DNA from: a virus | IMG/VR virus record: IMGVR_UViG_3300009431_000038 | Span: 1 to 42,857 of that record | DNA length: 42,857 nucleotides | Reading direction: 5' to 3' (one strand) | In this document: positions 15,241 through 23,778 of the stretch, piece after piece | Layout: the number at the start of each line of letters is the position of its first letter | Numbering within the stretch: position 1 is the stretch's first letter | The notes under the pieces: generated by a model | What the model was told of the DNA's origin: nothing | Databases searched by the model: none | What the model saw: only the letters and a program-made list of their open reading frames with translations | Position numbers and translations under genes: made by a program

Positions 15241-16453
15241 AACTCATCAACTCCATTAAATCACTCTTACTTAAATGCTCAGTCTCAATAATAGGCTCAG
15301 GCACTTTTTTACCAGCCTGCAAATACTGATCCCAAGGCAACTTCTTATCAAACCTAATACCATAAGATTTAGGATTATGCCAGATATCACTGCCAGGAAA
15401 AGGAGTAAGAAAATAGAAATCAGCAGTATTAACACCACAAGATTTACTGAACTCAATAGTCTTCAAAGCACTCTCTTTAGTCTCGCCAGGCAAGCCAAGA
15501 ATGAAAAAACCCTTAACCCTCATGCCGACTGATCTAGCCCAACCAATAGCTTGCTTATTAATCACTGTGCTCATATTCTTACCAACACGCTTCAACACAA
15601 TATCATCACCACTCTCAACACCAAAAGAGATAACATCACAACCAGCTCGTTTCATATTCTTCAATAAATCCTTATTAACGAAATCAGCGCGGGTAGTGGC
15701 CCTCCAAGAAAGATCATAATCAGTATTCAAATGCATACCCCTGATAGCATCACATAGATCATTGGTTCTTTTCTTACTAGCAGTGAAGACATCATCCTGA
15801 AAGTAAACCCCTTTATAATTATAATCATCCATTAAACTAATAATCTCAAGAACTATATTCTTAATACTACGATAACGAACTGATCGACCATAAACTTGCT
15901 TACTACAATAAGCACAACGATTAGGACAACCACGACTAGTGATCATCGTGGCAGTACGCTTACCATTAATAACCATATTATAATTACGCATATCAATCAA
16001 TTCCCTGGCAGGATAAGGAAAACGATCAAGATTCTCAACTCTGGGAGACTCAAATACTCCTTTATAATTCATATCAATAATCCAATCCAAACACTCCTCT
16101 CCTTCACCAACAATCACCGTGCTAAAACCATGCTTTAAAGGCTCTTTAGGCAAAGCAGATGGATGTGGCCCACCAGCGATTAATAAGAGATCAGGGTAAT
16201 TATGCCTTAATTGCTCGCTTAACTCATAAGCCCTAGTGGCTTGAGGGGTGGTGAAACTAATCCCTATAGCATTACTGCGACTGGCTTGGAAGAAGAGATA
16301 GGATTCATTATTATGATTCATATCCAATAATATTATTTCATAATCATCCCGTTGTTGTAATGCAGCCCCAAGATAACCAATTCCAAGAGGGAATCGGTCT
16401 CCAGCGTTAGCAAGAAAAGGATCCTTTAATGAAACAAGACAAACACGTTTCAT
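15218..16453 (-). CDS. Radical SAM protein with N-terminal cobalamin-binding-like domain
   Basis: A 411-residue protein. Residues 1-130 have the Rossmann-like pattern of B12-binding domains (GIGYLGAALQQR, IAGGPHPSA, VIVGEGE). However, the cobalamin-ligand motif DxHxxG is not evident where DMNHNNE stands, so cofactor binding is uncertain. The radical SAM core carries CPNRCAYC (C176, C180, C183) and GVESGDD. Members of this class perform C- or P-methylation, ring contraction or other radical chemistry on natural products and lipids. A role in building an unusual sugar or lipid anchor is inferred. Confidence 0.8.
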   Translation of the reverse strand: MKRVCLVSLKDPFLANAGDRFPLGIGYLGAALQQRDDYEIILLDMNHNNESYLFFQASRSNAIGISFTTPQATRAYELSEQLRHNYPDLLLIAGGPHPSALPKEPLKHGFSTVIVGEGEECLDWIIDMNYKGVFESPRVENLDRFPYPARELIDMRNYNMVINGKRTATMITSRGCPNRCAYCSKQVYGRSVRYRSIKNIVLEIISLMDDYNYKGVYFQDDVFTASKKRTNDLCDAIRGMHLNTDYDLSWRATTRADFVNKDLLKNMKRAGCDVISFGVESGDDIVLKRVGKNMSTVINKQAIGWARSVGMRVKGFFILGLPGETKESALKTIEFSKSCGVNTADFYFLTPFPGSDIWHNPKSYGIRFDKKLPWDQYLQAGKKVPEPIIETEHLSKSDLMELMSFAKAEWG

Positions 16454-16629
16454 TTTTTCTTCACCTTATTTTTATGATAAAGTACTGCATTCCAATAAAT
16501 TGTTAATAACCATACCGGGATCAATGATATTGAATTAGTATGATTAACTGTATTTAAGCCTAAAACAATGATTATGGGCAACCAAATAGAAATCAATATC
16601 CCAAACTTATCAAAATATCTAAGCTTCAT
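16450..16629 (-). CDS. Small two-span membrane protein
   Basis: A 59-residue protein with hydrophobic spans at about 10-25 (GILISIWLPIIIVLGL) and 35-48 (SLIPVWLLTIYW) and a basic end (YHKNKVKKK). The stop overlaps the radical SAM start (ATGA). The GGTGAAG site precedes ATG 16629. It might anchor the glycan enzymes at the membrane. I do not recognise a family. Confidence 0.55.
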   Translation of the reverse strand: MKLRYFDKFGILISIWLPIIIVLGLNTVNHTNSISLIPVWLLTIYWNAVLYHKNKVKKK

Positions 16630-16635
16630 TTTTCT

Positions 16636-17835
16636 TCACCAATTCATCACCTTCTTCTTAAAAAAATTATCCCAAGTCTTAAATACCACACCCCAATCAT
16701 ACTCCAAAGCCTTACTACGAGCACGCTTACCCTTAACCTTACGAGCCTTATCATCACTAAAAGCATCCAACAAAGCATCAGCAGCCAAACGATGATCAAT
16801 AATAGCCCGATCAACCTCATAAGTACCCATCAACCGAGCAGCAGGCTTAACAAGCCAACCAGTATCACCTAATATCTCAGGCGCAGTAGTATAATCAGTA
16901 GTGATGACCGGAGTACCCGCTAACATTGACTCAACAAAAGGGATACCCCAACCCTCACCACTAGTCCCAAGGAGGAACACATCACCAATATTATACAACT
17001 CATTAACTTCCTCATCAGTAACGCCATGATAAAACTTCATACCAGTCCAGAAAACCTTATCAGCCACTCCAAAACGATTAGCCACACTACGAAGATTAGT
17101 GTGAGCAGCCGGGTCCTCTGGATCACTATTAAATAATAGAATTAAATCCTTCATCTTATCTTTAATCAAACTAAAAGCCCTTAAGTTCTCAGCCAACATC
17201 TTACGACCCTGATTACGAGAATTAATGAAAGCTATCTTCTTATTAGTTAAGTCAGTCTTCTCGCCTTTACAATTAATACAGATATCACTCCACTTCCTTC
17301 TTAATTCAAACTTCTTCTTATCTGGGTGAGGGAAATAAATATTCTTATCGCTGCCTAATGGTATGTAATCAGTCTCTATTCCATACTGATCAGCCACTTG
17401 CTTCTGAGCAAAACGACTATAAGCCACAGGGAAATCAGCCTTCTTTAATACAGCCTCACAACCAGTAGGAAAAGGCACGCCATCACTAGGGAACCACATA
17501 ACAAACTTAGCAGGAGACAAATCCATCCGAAGGATAGGGGGATTAAGCATGAATGTATCACAAGTAACAAAGAATATATCTGGCTTGTACTGATTAATAT
17601 AAGGAACGATCTTATCAATACCGAACTGCATCTTACCGTGCGGCAGTATTGGAAACTTAAAATGATATTTATCAAACTTACTGTCATGTAATGGCTGGCC
17701 AAAATAATGCCAACTGAAATGGGTCAAGTCATATTCTTCTTTATCTTGCAATCGCTTAAAGATATTCTTCATCTGGTTGGCATAGCCAGTAACAGTGAAG
17801 AGAGAATCACTCATCCCAAGAACTTTGATTTTCAT
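16636..17835 (-). CDS. Glycosyltransferase, GT-B fold (GT4-like)
   Basis: A 399-residue glycosyltransferase. It begins MKIKVLGMSDSLFTVTGYANQ, and the donor-binding half contains SGEGWGIPFVESMLAGTPVI, the complete Glu-x7-Glu motif. A CINC pair near 185 is unusual in the family and could be structural. The start has a GAGGGG site 7 nt before the ATG. It is the first glycan gene after the tail genes and overlaps the preceding small gene by 29 nt, which ties the cassette to the late transcript. Confidence 0.85.
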   Translation of the reverse strand: MKIKVLGMSDSLFTVTGYANQMKNIFKRLQDKEEYDLTHFSWHYFGQPLHDSKFDKYHFKFPILPHGKMQFGIDKIVPYINQYKPDIFFVTCDTFMLNPPILRMDLSPAKFVMWFPSDGVPFPTGCEAVLKKADFPVAYSRFAQKQVADQYGIETDYIPLGSDKNIYFPHPDKKKFELRRKWSDICINCKGEKTDLTNKKIAFINSRNQGRKMLAENLRAFSLIKDKMKDLILLFNSDPEDPAAHTNLRSVANRFGVADKVFWTGMKFYHGVTDEEVNELYNIGDVFLLGTSGEGWGIPFVESMLAGTPVITTDYTTAPEILGDTGWLVKPAARLMGTYEVDRAIIDHRLAADALLDAFSDDKARKVKGKRARSKALEYDWGVVFKTWDNFFKKKVMNW

Positions 17836-18022
17836 CCCAACCCCTCAAACCACTAGCCGCGATATACAGAGAACCAGCTCCATAAGCAATCCTCACAACA
17901 GTCCCTTTAGGAAAATACTGTTGGTAGATTGAAGGAATTGAAACGCAGGTATACTCTTTCCCACCATATTCTTTCTGATTAGAATAAACTTTTACTTTAG
18001 CATAACCCAAAGCCATCTTCAT
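17807..18022 (-). CDS. Small hypothetical protein linking tail and glycan genes
   Basis: A 71-residue protein, beta-rich in the first two thirds (YAKVKVYSNQ, YTCVSIPSIYQQYFPKGTVVRIAYGAGSL). The segment PSIYQQYFPKGTVVRIAY is reminiscent of the swapped-hairpin AbrB-like fold, but I cannot confirm this. A weak TATA-like stretch lies about 32 nt before ATG 18022 and no ribosome site is visible, so it may be leaderless. ATG 18016 is an alternative. Confidence 0.5.
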   Translation of the reverse strand: MKMALGYAKVKVYSNQKEYGGKEYTCVSIPSIYQQYFPKGTVVRIAYGAGSLYIAASGLRGWDENQSSWDE

Positions 18023-18052
18023 ATTAATATTAAAGATAGGCTTATGTGGTAT

Positions 18053-18232
18053 TTATTTCTTTCGGTGCTTCAAGTAATTCTCAATCATAGTTAATAAAGG
18101 AGCTAAAGCCAGATAACAAGGATTATTCCCATACAAACTTGCAAGACCAGCAAGAACTACATAAACCATTTGTATCAAACCTTTCTTCAAAGTTAATTTA
18201 AATTCATATTCTGGTTTCTTTTTTTTAGGCAT
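18053..18232 (-). CDS. Holin-like small membrane protein
   Basis: A 59-residue protein with a basic N-terminus (MPKKKKPEYEF), two moderately hydrophobic segments (LIQMVYVVLAGLASLYG and CYLALAPLLTMIENYL) and a basic end (KHRKK). Charged ends with two short spans are the pattern of class II holins, which open the membrane at lysis. Position right after the tail genes fits. The start is ATG 18232 with a GGAGGTGAT site; the upstream TTG lies inside that site. No endolysin gene was recognised next to it. Confidence 0.45.
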   Translation of the reverse strand: MPKKKKPEYEFKLTLKKGLIQMVYVVLAGLASLYGNNPCYLALAPLLTMIENYLKHRKK

Positions 18233-18252
18233 AATTATCACCTCCAAAATTA

Positions 18253-18792
18253 TTAATACTCTATATACTCTATTTTATAACCGAAATCAGCTGCACCAGC
18301 GTCATAATTAACTATCCAAATCTCAATACCCGAATCAAACCTGATTGGATTACTAACTATTTCACTAATCCCACCATTAGCCCAATTATAATGTGCAGCA
18401 TCATCAGCTGTAGCTTTAATAGTTATACCATCAATCTTAATGCCCACTTCTTGCTCACGAGTACTAGATATTAAACCAACACTTAATAAGACACCATCCC
18501 CAGTATAACTTAATGGAACCCCACTAGTCCCAGCGGCCATAGCACCAACATTGAAGCCACTACCAAGCCATTTATACTTCTGAGAACCACCAACCTTAGC
18601 ACCGAAGTCCATAATGTAATCTAGGCCACTAGCCCTAGCACCAGTATAATTAGTATTACTAGGCCAATTCTGTTGACCGCTAGGCATTAAAGGATCATCA
18701 CCAGGATTACTAACCTTCAATAGAGCTAATCCACTCTGAGAGTGAATATTAGCGTCATCAGCTGCCGGGAAAGCCATCATATCAACAGCCAT
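18253..18792 (-). CDS. Putative tail-tip or fibre protein
   Basis: A 179-residue protein rich in Gly, Ser, Ala and Asn with beta-type patterns (GVLLSVGLISSTREQEVGIKIDGITIKA, IWIVNYDAG). No catalytic motifs. Its place at the end of the tail operon and its composition point to a receptor-contact or fibre protein. It starts 1 nt before the stop of its upstream neighbour, so the two are made together. Confidence 0.45.
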   Translation of the reverse strand: MAVDMMAFPAADDANIHSQSGLALLKVSNPGDDPLMPSGQQNWPSNTNYTGARASGLDYIMDFGAKVGGSQKYKWLGSGFNVGAMAAGTSGVPLSYTGDGVLLSVGLISSTREQEVGIKIDGITIKATADDAAHYNWANGGISEIVSNPIRFDSGIEIWIVNYDAGAADFGYKIEYIEY

Positions 18793-18793
18793 C

Positions 18794-19120
18794 TTATGTC
18801 ACACTCCATAAACCACTTGTCACGAAATTATTAGTCCGATAAAGAGTTAATGTCCCGCTAGTATCCTCTCTAACGAATAATCCACTTTTCATAATATTAT
18901 TAGCGTCGCGGTATAAGATAAAGTTTTCTACACTGCCAGTTGTGATATCATACCATGTTCCTGATATAGCAAAATTATTAGCGTTTCGGTGAAAGGTAAT
19001 GCTTCCACTATTAATACTATCTATTCTCTGAAGTTCATCCTCTTCATAATCTTGAATATCATTCCAATTCTCATCAGTTAAGATGTCACTTCCCGCCAAA
19101 ACTACTTTTTCTAATACCAT
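18794..19120 (-). CDS. Small putative tail-fibre protein with internal repeats
   Basis: A 108-residue protein. After an acidic helix (ENWNDIQDYEEDELQRIDSI) it has three similar beta units: ITFHRNANNFAISGTWYDI, FILYRDANNIMKSGLFVRE and LTLYRTNNFVTSGLWSV. The pattern x-x-Y/H-R-x-x-N-x-x-x-S-G-x-W/F recurs about every 32 residues. Short repeats of this kind stack into trimeric fibres in phage tails. The repeat is visible directly; the fibre role is inferred from the neighbours. Confidence 0.5.
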   Translation of the reverse strand: MVLEKVVLAGSDILTDENWNDIQDYEEDELQRIDSINSGSITFHRNANNFAISGTWYDITTGSVENFILYRDANNIMKSGLFVREDTSGTLTLYRTNNFVTSGLWSVT

Positions 19121-19128
19121 ATTTTACC

Positions 19129-19614
19129 TCAAATTGTATAAGTCCACTCCACAGTCATCGCAACAGCAGTTGTTTTAGTTTGAACCCCGAAGGTCTTCCT
19201 AGCATATAATATACCACTATCTGTAGTTGCTGAAGCAGTCTCTAATGTTGCCTCATCAATAGCGTAACCAGTACCAAACAAACCACACTCAGTTAACGGA
19301 CCCAAACCACCACTATTATAAAAATGAGTTGTCCAAGTAATAGTGCTACCAGTCACTTCTCTAGCCACACTCCCAATCAAAGTCCTACCAACACTACCAG
19401 TCGGAGCCTCACTCTGCAAACCACTCATACCAGCAGTAGTAGCCCCACTGCCATAACCAACAGCACAATAACCAGCAGCCGTAGTTAAACCAATAACGTT
19501 AGTCCTAGCACGCCAATTATCAGCCAAATAATTACGACCAAGAGTAACCACTGTATTATGATCATCAACAATTAATTCATCATCCATCCAAACCCTAACT
19601 CTTCCAAAACCCAT
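19129..19614 (-). CDS. Tail-tip protein, paralogue of the next gene
   Basis: A 161-residue beta-rich protein. It shares a layout with the 19616 product: an N-terminal strand pair, a YCAVGYGSG or WCALGTGSE segment, a central arginine-containing strand, then TECGLFGTGY or TEAGLFMTGY, and finally a T-x-x-x-EW or T-x-x-WS ending. They probably arose by tandem duplication and may form a hetero-oligomeric tip or fibre. Threonine and glycine are over-represented. Confidence 0.5.
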   Translation of the reverse strand: MGFGRVRVWMDDELIVDDHNTVVTLGRNYLADNWRARTNVIGLTTAAGYCAVGYGSGATTAGMSGLQSEAPTGSVGRTLIGSVAREVTGSTITWTTHFYNSGGLGPLTECGLFGTGYAIDEATLETASATTDSGILYARKTFGVQTKTTAVAMTVEWTYTI

Positions 19615-19615
19615 A

Positions 19616-20134
19616 TTAATAACTCACACTCCAATCAACCGTTAAACTACTAGATGTATCCTTAGTTATCTGAGCAAAAGTAGCTTTACTGAACATTACT
19701 CCACTACCAGGATGAGAGCCAGCCTTAATTAAACTACCACCACTATCATAACCAGTCATGAATAAACCAGCCTCAGTTATTAAACCACTTCCCTCATCAG
19801 CACTATAAAAAGTACTAATCAATACATCTTGATTAGTCCTGGTAACGCTAGCAGCCTTCTTACGACCAGGATTACCAGCACCACTCACTTCGGTAGTTAA
19901 TTCAACAGCCCATAAATCCTCAGCCTCACTACCAGTCCCCAACGCACACCAAGCACTACCAGTAGTTACCCCCCCAACATTAGCCCTATTATACAATCGA
20001 TCTAATACATGGAAAACTCCTGGCTTGCTAACAAAATTATCATTAGTAACTATACGCTTAACCTCTCCAGTCTTAGCATCACGTAGTGTTAACTTAACTA
20101 CTCCATTTACTCTTCCCTTTTCATTAAAGCTCAT
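19616..20134 (-). CDS. Tail-tip protein, paralogue of its neighbour
   Basis: A 172-residue protein with the same motif order as the 19129 product (WCALGTGSE, ISTFYSADEGSGLITEAGLF, SLTVDWSVSY). Phage proteins of this kind often form the outer part of the tail tip. The start ATG 20134 overlaps the preceding stop (ATGA). The first 40 residues (VNGVVKLTLRDAKTGEVKRIV) form beta strands typical of baseplate-attached fibre proteins. Confidence 0.5.
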   Translation of the reverse strand: MSFNEKGRVNGVVKLTLRDAKTGEVKRIVTNDNFVSKPGVFHVLDRLYNRANVGGVTTGSAWCALGTGSEAEDLWAVELTTEVSGAGNPGRKKAASVTRTNQDVLISTFYSADEGSGLITEAGLFMTGYDSGGSLIKAGSHPGSGVMFSKATFAQITKDTSSSLTVDWSVSY

Positions 20135-20256
20135 GATTCGTCACTTGTTGATATATAATTAGCAGCTTGCTTAAAAAAACCTTTCGGAAGATTGTCTTGA
20201 GCTGCAATCACTAATTTCTTATAATCCTCCATCCTTAATTTAATATATTCAGTCAT
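20131..20256 (-). CDS. Very small helical protein in the tail operon
   Basis: A 41-residue frame, MTEYIKLRMEDYKKLVIAA then QDNLPKGFFKQAANYISTSDES. The GGAGGT site lies 7 nt before the ATG and the stop overlaps the next start, so translation is well supported. It has no recognised family; it could be an accessory or assembly peptide of the tail tip. Confidence 0.55.
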   Translation of the reverse strand: MTEYIKLRMEDYKKLVIAAQDNLPKGFFKQAANYISTSDES

Positions 20257-20268
20257 AATTTACCTCCT

Positions 20269-20613
20269 TTACGTTAATGTTAAAGTTACTTTATCATCTC
20301 CTCCATAATAACTTAATCGACCATAATCAAGCCTTGAAGCCCATAAATCACTTGTTGTGTCCCCTAAGCGGAATAAGATTATTGGGCCAACTGCAGTCTC
20401 AGACAAGTCTTTGCCAAAATCAGTGCTTACTGTAGCAGAGACAGTGCCGGCCTCATCAAGAGTATTAATCACTTTAAAATTAAGAACTGTTGAGCCACTA
20501 ACTTCTTCCCAGATTAATTCATAACGGTCAACGATATCGCCATAAAAAGTCCCCTCAAGATTCTCCATTCGCTGAGTCAAATTAAGCAATACATTCTGAA
20601 CTTCAGTAGCCAT
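20269..20613 (-). CDS. Putative tail-associated protein
   Basis: A 114-residue protein with an N-terminal helix (EVQNVLLNLTQRMENLEGTF) followed by beta-rich sequence (YELIWEEVSGSTVLNFKVIN). A helix plus beta head is usual for fibre or tip-adaptor proteins. It starts directly where the hub gene stops. No specific family. Confidence 0.45.
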   Translation of the reverse strand: MATEVQNVLLNLTQRMENLEGTFYGDIVDRYELIWEEVSGSTVLNFKVINTLDEAGTVSATVSTDFGKDLSETAVGPIILFRLGDTTSDLWASRLDYGRLSYYGGDDKVTLTLT

Positions 20614-21795
20614 TCATAACACCCCCACATTCTCCTTTAACGCTAAAGTAGTGAACCAACCACGATTAGTCCAATCATGACTCACTTCCTCAAGCCTTAA
20701 TTCTTTACCATCATCCCATCCAAAACTAGGGACTTTAATAGTTACGTTAACATTACTACCAGCAGTGAACTCAGTATTCCCTTTAATAATCGCGTCTCCT
20801 TCCCAACGAGGCATTCCTTCTTCCAAAGCTAATTGTTTTGCCTTAACTGTTCCTTGACGTTTAGCCTCATCATAAATCTCGGCATTAGTCTTCAAACCAC
20901 TCCATTGCTTGTAAATATTATCATAAATCTCAGTATGAGTGGCGTAACCCCACTTAAAACCATATTGATTTATTGCCGTACGATTACCACCAGCACAATA
21001 AATACCATCTCCAGTAACATCCTCTCCAGCCTTGACCATAAAAGCAGTATAACGATTAGCGATTGATTGTTCCATATTAATACTAATTATATTAACTCCT
21101 TCCTCTAATTCAGTACTACTAGAAACGCTTGTCTTACGCTCAAAATGAAGCTCTTTATCTCGATCAATATAGAAAACAAAATTACCAACCCCAGTGAAGT
21201 CACCAGTTCTTATCTCATTAATCACTTCATTAGCCCTTTTATTCATATAAGTAAGATTAAATTCACTACCAAGAGTATGATACCAACTCTGGGTTTCACT
21301 GCCAGGATCAACATAAGTAGAATAACCAATATCATCACCAATCGAGTCTCTAGCAACAAACTCTCTTACTATGTGTTTAACTACTTTACCAGACGTGATG
21401 TCACTATCATCGCCTTCACCCCAATTAATAGATGCCCCACTTCGATAACGAAACTGAACAAAATAATCCATTAATTTACGAGAATAATCCATCCCAACTA
21501 ATTCAACAGTCCGACTATTAGAACTAAGCCTATATCTCGTTCCCTCAACAATACCAAACATTAAAACAGTCGGTGAATCACTACCATAACCAGCTTCTAT
21601 CTTAACATTATCACCATAAACAAAACTACCAGCATTCTTACCAGCGGCATTATCAATAGTGAACCTGAACTTCCCAGACTTAGTGTTAACACCCTCATCT
21701 TCACCAAGCTTAGTAACGTCACTAATCAAATAACTGCCAGGATCACTCCTTGCAGGTGAAGGAAAATGATAAATATTAAAATAAGGATTGGCCAT
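20614..21795 (-). CDS. Tail hub protein (gpD/gp27-like)
   Basis: A 393-residue protein. The N-terminal third resembles hub domains (FRFTIDNAAGKNAGSFVYGDNVKIEAGYG, MFGIVEGTRYR, RTVELVGMDYSRKLMDYFV). The middle contains helices (TYMNKRANEVINEI) and FVFYIDRDKELHFERK, typical of the second hub domain. The end is a beta domain (VNVTIKVPSFGW, RLEEVSHDW). It would cap the distal tail and anchor the fibres encoded downstream. I am fairly confident from the pattern and position after the tape measure. Confidence 0.6.
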   Translation of the reverse strand: MANPYFNIYHFPSPARSDPGSYLISDVTKLGEDEGVNTKSGKFRFTIDNAAGKNAGSFVYGDNVKIEAGYGSDSPTVLMFGIVEGTRYRLSSNSRTVELVGMDYSRKLMDYFVQFRYRSGASINWGEGDDSDITSGKVVKHIVREFVARDSIGDDIGYSTYVDPGSETQSWYHTLGSEFNLTYMNKRANEVINEIRTGDFTGVGNFVFYIDRDKELHFERKTSVSSSTELEEGVNIISINMEQSIANRYTAFMVKAGEDVTGDGIYCAGGNRTAINQYGFKWGYATHTEIYDNIYKQWSGLKTNAEIYDEAKRQGTVKAKQLALEEGMPRWEGDAIIKGNTEFTAGSNVNVTIKVPSFGWDDGKELRLEEVSHDWTNRGWFTTLALKENVGVL

Positions 21796-22220
21796 TACAA
21801 CTTTGTCTCCACTAATTGAACTGAATAATCAATAACATTACCAACTTGATCTTCACTTTCAGCATAAGTGTTAGTTCTATTAGCAGTAATTGTTCTAACC
21901 CTAACCCAAGCACCACTACCAGTAGTGAAGCCTTCATCATAAAACCATATATCACTACCAGTCTTACCTAATTGTTCAAGCCCACTAAAGGTAATCGTAT
22001 TGGTAGGAATATTATTCATATCTAGTCGACAATTAACAGTCCACATACGATTGTTAGTACCAAGGAAATCAGCTTCACTATTAGGCCGTGTATTAGCACT
22101 AGGAATCTGAAATAAACCAAGAGCAACATTATCAACATAAGTAACATTATTACCCAATAAATCAAGAATTGTATTATCACTTACACCACTTGACCTTATT
22201 GTTGTTGGACTACCTATCAT
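21795..22220 (-). CDS. Putative distal tail protein
   Basis: A 141-residue beta-rich protein. It contains MWTVNCRLDMNNI and WVRVRTITANRTNTYAESEDQ, then VIDYSVQLVETKL. Lying between tape measure and hub, it matches the usual place of the distal tail protein, which closes the tube and attaches the hub. It is shorter than typical Dit proteins (about 250 residues). A GGAGG ribosome site supports ATG 22220. Confidence 0.5.
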   Translation of the reverse strand: MIGSPTTIRSSGVSDNTILDLLGNNVTYVDNVALGLFQIPSANTRPNSEADFLGTNNRMWTVNCRLDMNNIPTNTITFSGLEQLGKTGSDIWFYDEGFTTGSGAWVRVRTITANRTNTYAESEDQVGNVIDYSVQLVETKL

Positions 22221-22225
22221 ATTTT

Positions 22226-23587
22226 TTAACTACCTCCTAAAGTTAAATTACCATAACTCTTCAATGCGTCAGGAGCCATCTGCCTATCAAGCTCTCCAAG
22301 TATATCGGCTAATATATCCCTAATATAAGCCTTAGAGCCCCCTTCACTGAAACCAGGTAATTGAACATTAAAATTGCCAATATTATTAACAACTCCACCA
22401 CCGCCATAAGGAGCTTCCGCACCTAATCCACCACCAGCGCCTCCCGCACCAGCTCCAGCCCCAACTCCTTGGAATAACTCTGGCAAGAATCCAGCCCCCG
22501 CTCCAGCAGCTTCTTTAGCTGCCGTGGCCCAATCCATAATACCAGCAGTATAACCCTCCTGTCTGGCCGTAAAATCATCAAATATCTCAGTCAAATTCTT
22601 GGTTTCAGTAGCAAACTTAATTGCGTCAAGAGCCGCTTCCTCAGCACCTAATTTAAAACCATCAAAGAATAATCCAATTACCCCTCTAGCCCTCCCCATT
22701 CTCTCAGCCCATTCTTCTTCACCGAAAGCAGCAAATAATGTTTGTAAACCAAGCAGTATTGCATCAACAGCGGTCTTAACAATATTAACCATTGAATCCC
22801 AGATAAACGCGAAACCAACATAAGCTACTTTCCAGAACATGATGAAAGGCCTAATGACTTGATGATTAATGATATCCCAACCAAATTGGAAGGCATTAAC
22901 TAAAGCCATGAAACCCATCCCTATAAGAGCCAAAACATCGATTGTTTTTCCTCGGATATCACCAAAATTAGTTATCCAAGCCACAGCTATTGCGGCGACA
23001 GCTAATACAAGAAGAGCTACGGGATTAGCTATAAACCATATAATTGATTCAGCTATTTTAGAGAGAGATAAAGCTACAACACTGACTAATGAGATCATTC
23101 CTGTTCCAATAAAACCAATTATTCCAGCAAAACCTCCGAAGACTATGATCCATGCCAATACTTCTTTAACGAATGGTACATCAAGGAATTTCTCAAAAGC
23201 AGGGATGACTTCAGTAGTTAAATAATTAATAAAATTGATTAAAGTGGGTGATAAAGCATCAAGAATAGTGAATTTCAATTCCTCCCAAGCAAGAGTGGCA
23301 TCAATAATGGCATTAGATAAGTCAGTATCAACAACGCTAGCCATTCTAAGACTAATACCAATGAATTCTTGACCTTCTGTGAAGAAACCCCTTAATGACT
23401 TGCTAAGAGTCATGAAAAGGAAGCCAACTCCAAGTAATTGAAATTGAATCCTTCTAAAAAAAGATCCAACAGCACTTAATCCTTTTTTAAGACGATCAAG
23501 CCAACTACTTGAGTCCTTAACTCCTTGAGTTAATTGCTTGCCGTCCCAAATGACTTGCAATACTATCCGCTTAACGTTTTCTGCCAT
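22226..23587 (-). CDS. Tail tape-measure protein
   Basis: A 453-residue protein. It has the tape-measure pattern: a charged N-terminus, hydrophobic helices around 50-65 (LGVGFLFMTLSKSL), 145-180 (IIVFGGFAGIIGFIG, ISLVSVVALSLS) and 190-210, long amphipathic helices, then a Gly/Ala-rich section near 375-405 (GAGAGAGGAGGG). Tape-measure length sets tail length at roughly 0.15 nm per residue, so the tail should be about 65 to 70 nm, short for a siphovirus. It follows the chaperone genes as usual. Confidence 0.8.
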   Translation of the reverse strand: MAENVKRIVLQVIWDGKQLTQGVKDSSSWLDRLKKGLSAVGSFFRRIQFQLLGVGFLFMTLSKSLRGFFTEGQEFIGISLRMASVVDTDLSNAIIDATLAWEELKFTILDALSPTLINFINYLTTEVIPAFEKFLDVPFVKEVLAWIIVFGGFAGIIGFIGTGMISLVSVVALSLSKIAESIIWFIANPVALLVLAVAAIAVAWITNFGDIRGKTIDVLALIGMGFMALVNAFQFGWDIINHQVIRPFIMFWKVAYVGFAFIWDSMVNIVKTAVDAILLGLQTLFAAFGEEEWAERMGRARGVIGLFFDGFKLGAEEAALDAIKFATETKNLTEIFDDFTARQEGYTAGIMDWATAAKEAAGAGAGFLPELFQGVGAGAGAGGAGGGLGAEAPYGGGGVVNNIGNFNVQLPGFSEGGSKAYIRDILADILGELDRQMAPDALKSYGNLTLGGS

Positions 23588-23591
23588 AAAT

Positions 23592-23777
23592 TTATCTTCT
23601 CTTATTTATCTCCTTATTCTCTTTAACGATCTCCTTTAATAATAATTCATAAGTGGTTAAAGGCAAGTCCATCACTTCTTCAAGCGTCCATCCGAACTTA
23701 CACATTATCACATACAAATTATGTATTATTACTTTTTCAGGGTCCCGTCTTATCTTAGGGATGAATGGAATAACCAT
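23592..23777 (-). CDS. Putative second tail assembly chaperone
   Basis: A 61-residue helical protein (CKFGWTLEEVMDLPLTTYELLLKEIV) just before the tape measure. The phrase GWTLEEVMDLPLTTYELL is typical of the short chaperone placed there in many siphoviruses. In lambda the second product is made by -1 frameshifting. Here a separate ATG at 23777 follows the upstream stop by 1 nt, so independent translation is more likely. Confidence 0.55.
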   Translation of the reverse strand: MVIPFIPKIRRDPEKVIIHNLYVIMCKFGWTLEEVMDLPLTTYELLLKEIVKENKEINKRR

Positions 23778-23778
23778 A

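Noticed and set aside
22226-23587. Tail sheath or contractile tail
   Set aside because: No gene of sheath size or pattern lies between the neck and tape-measure genes.
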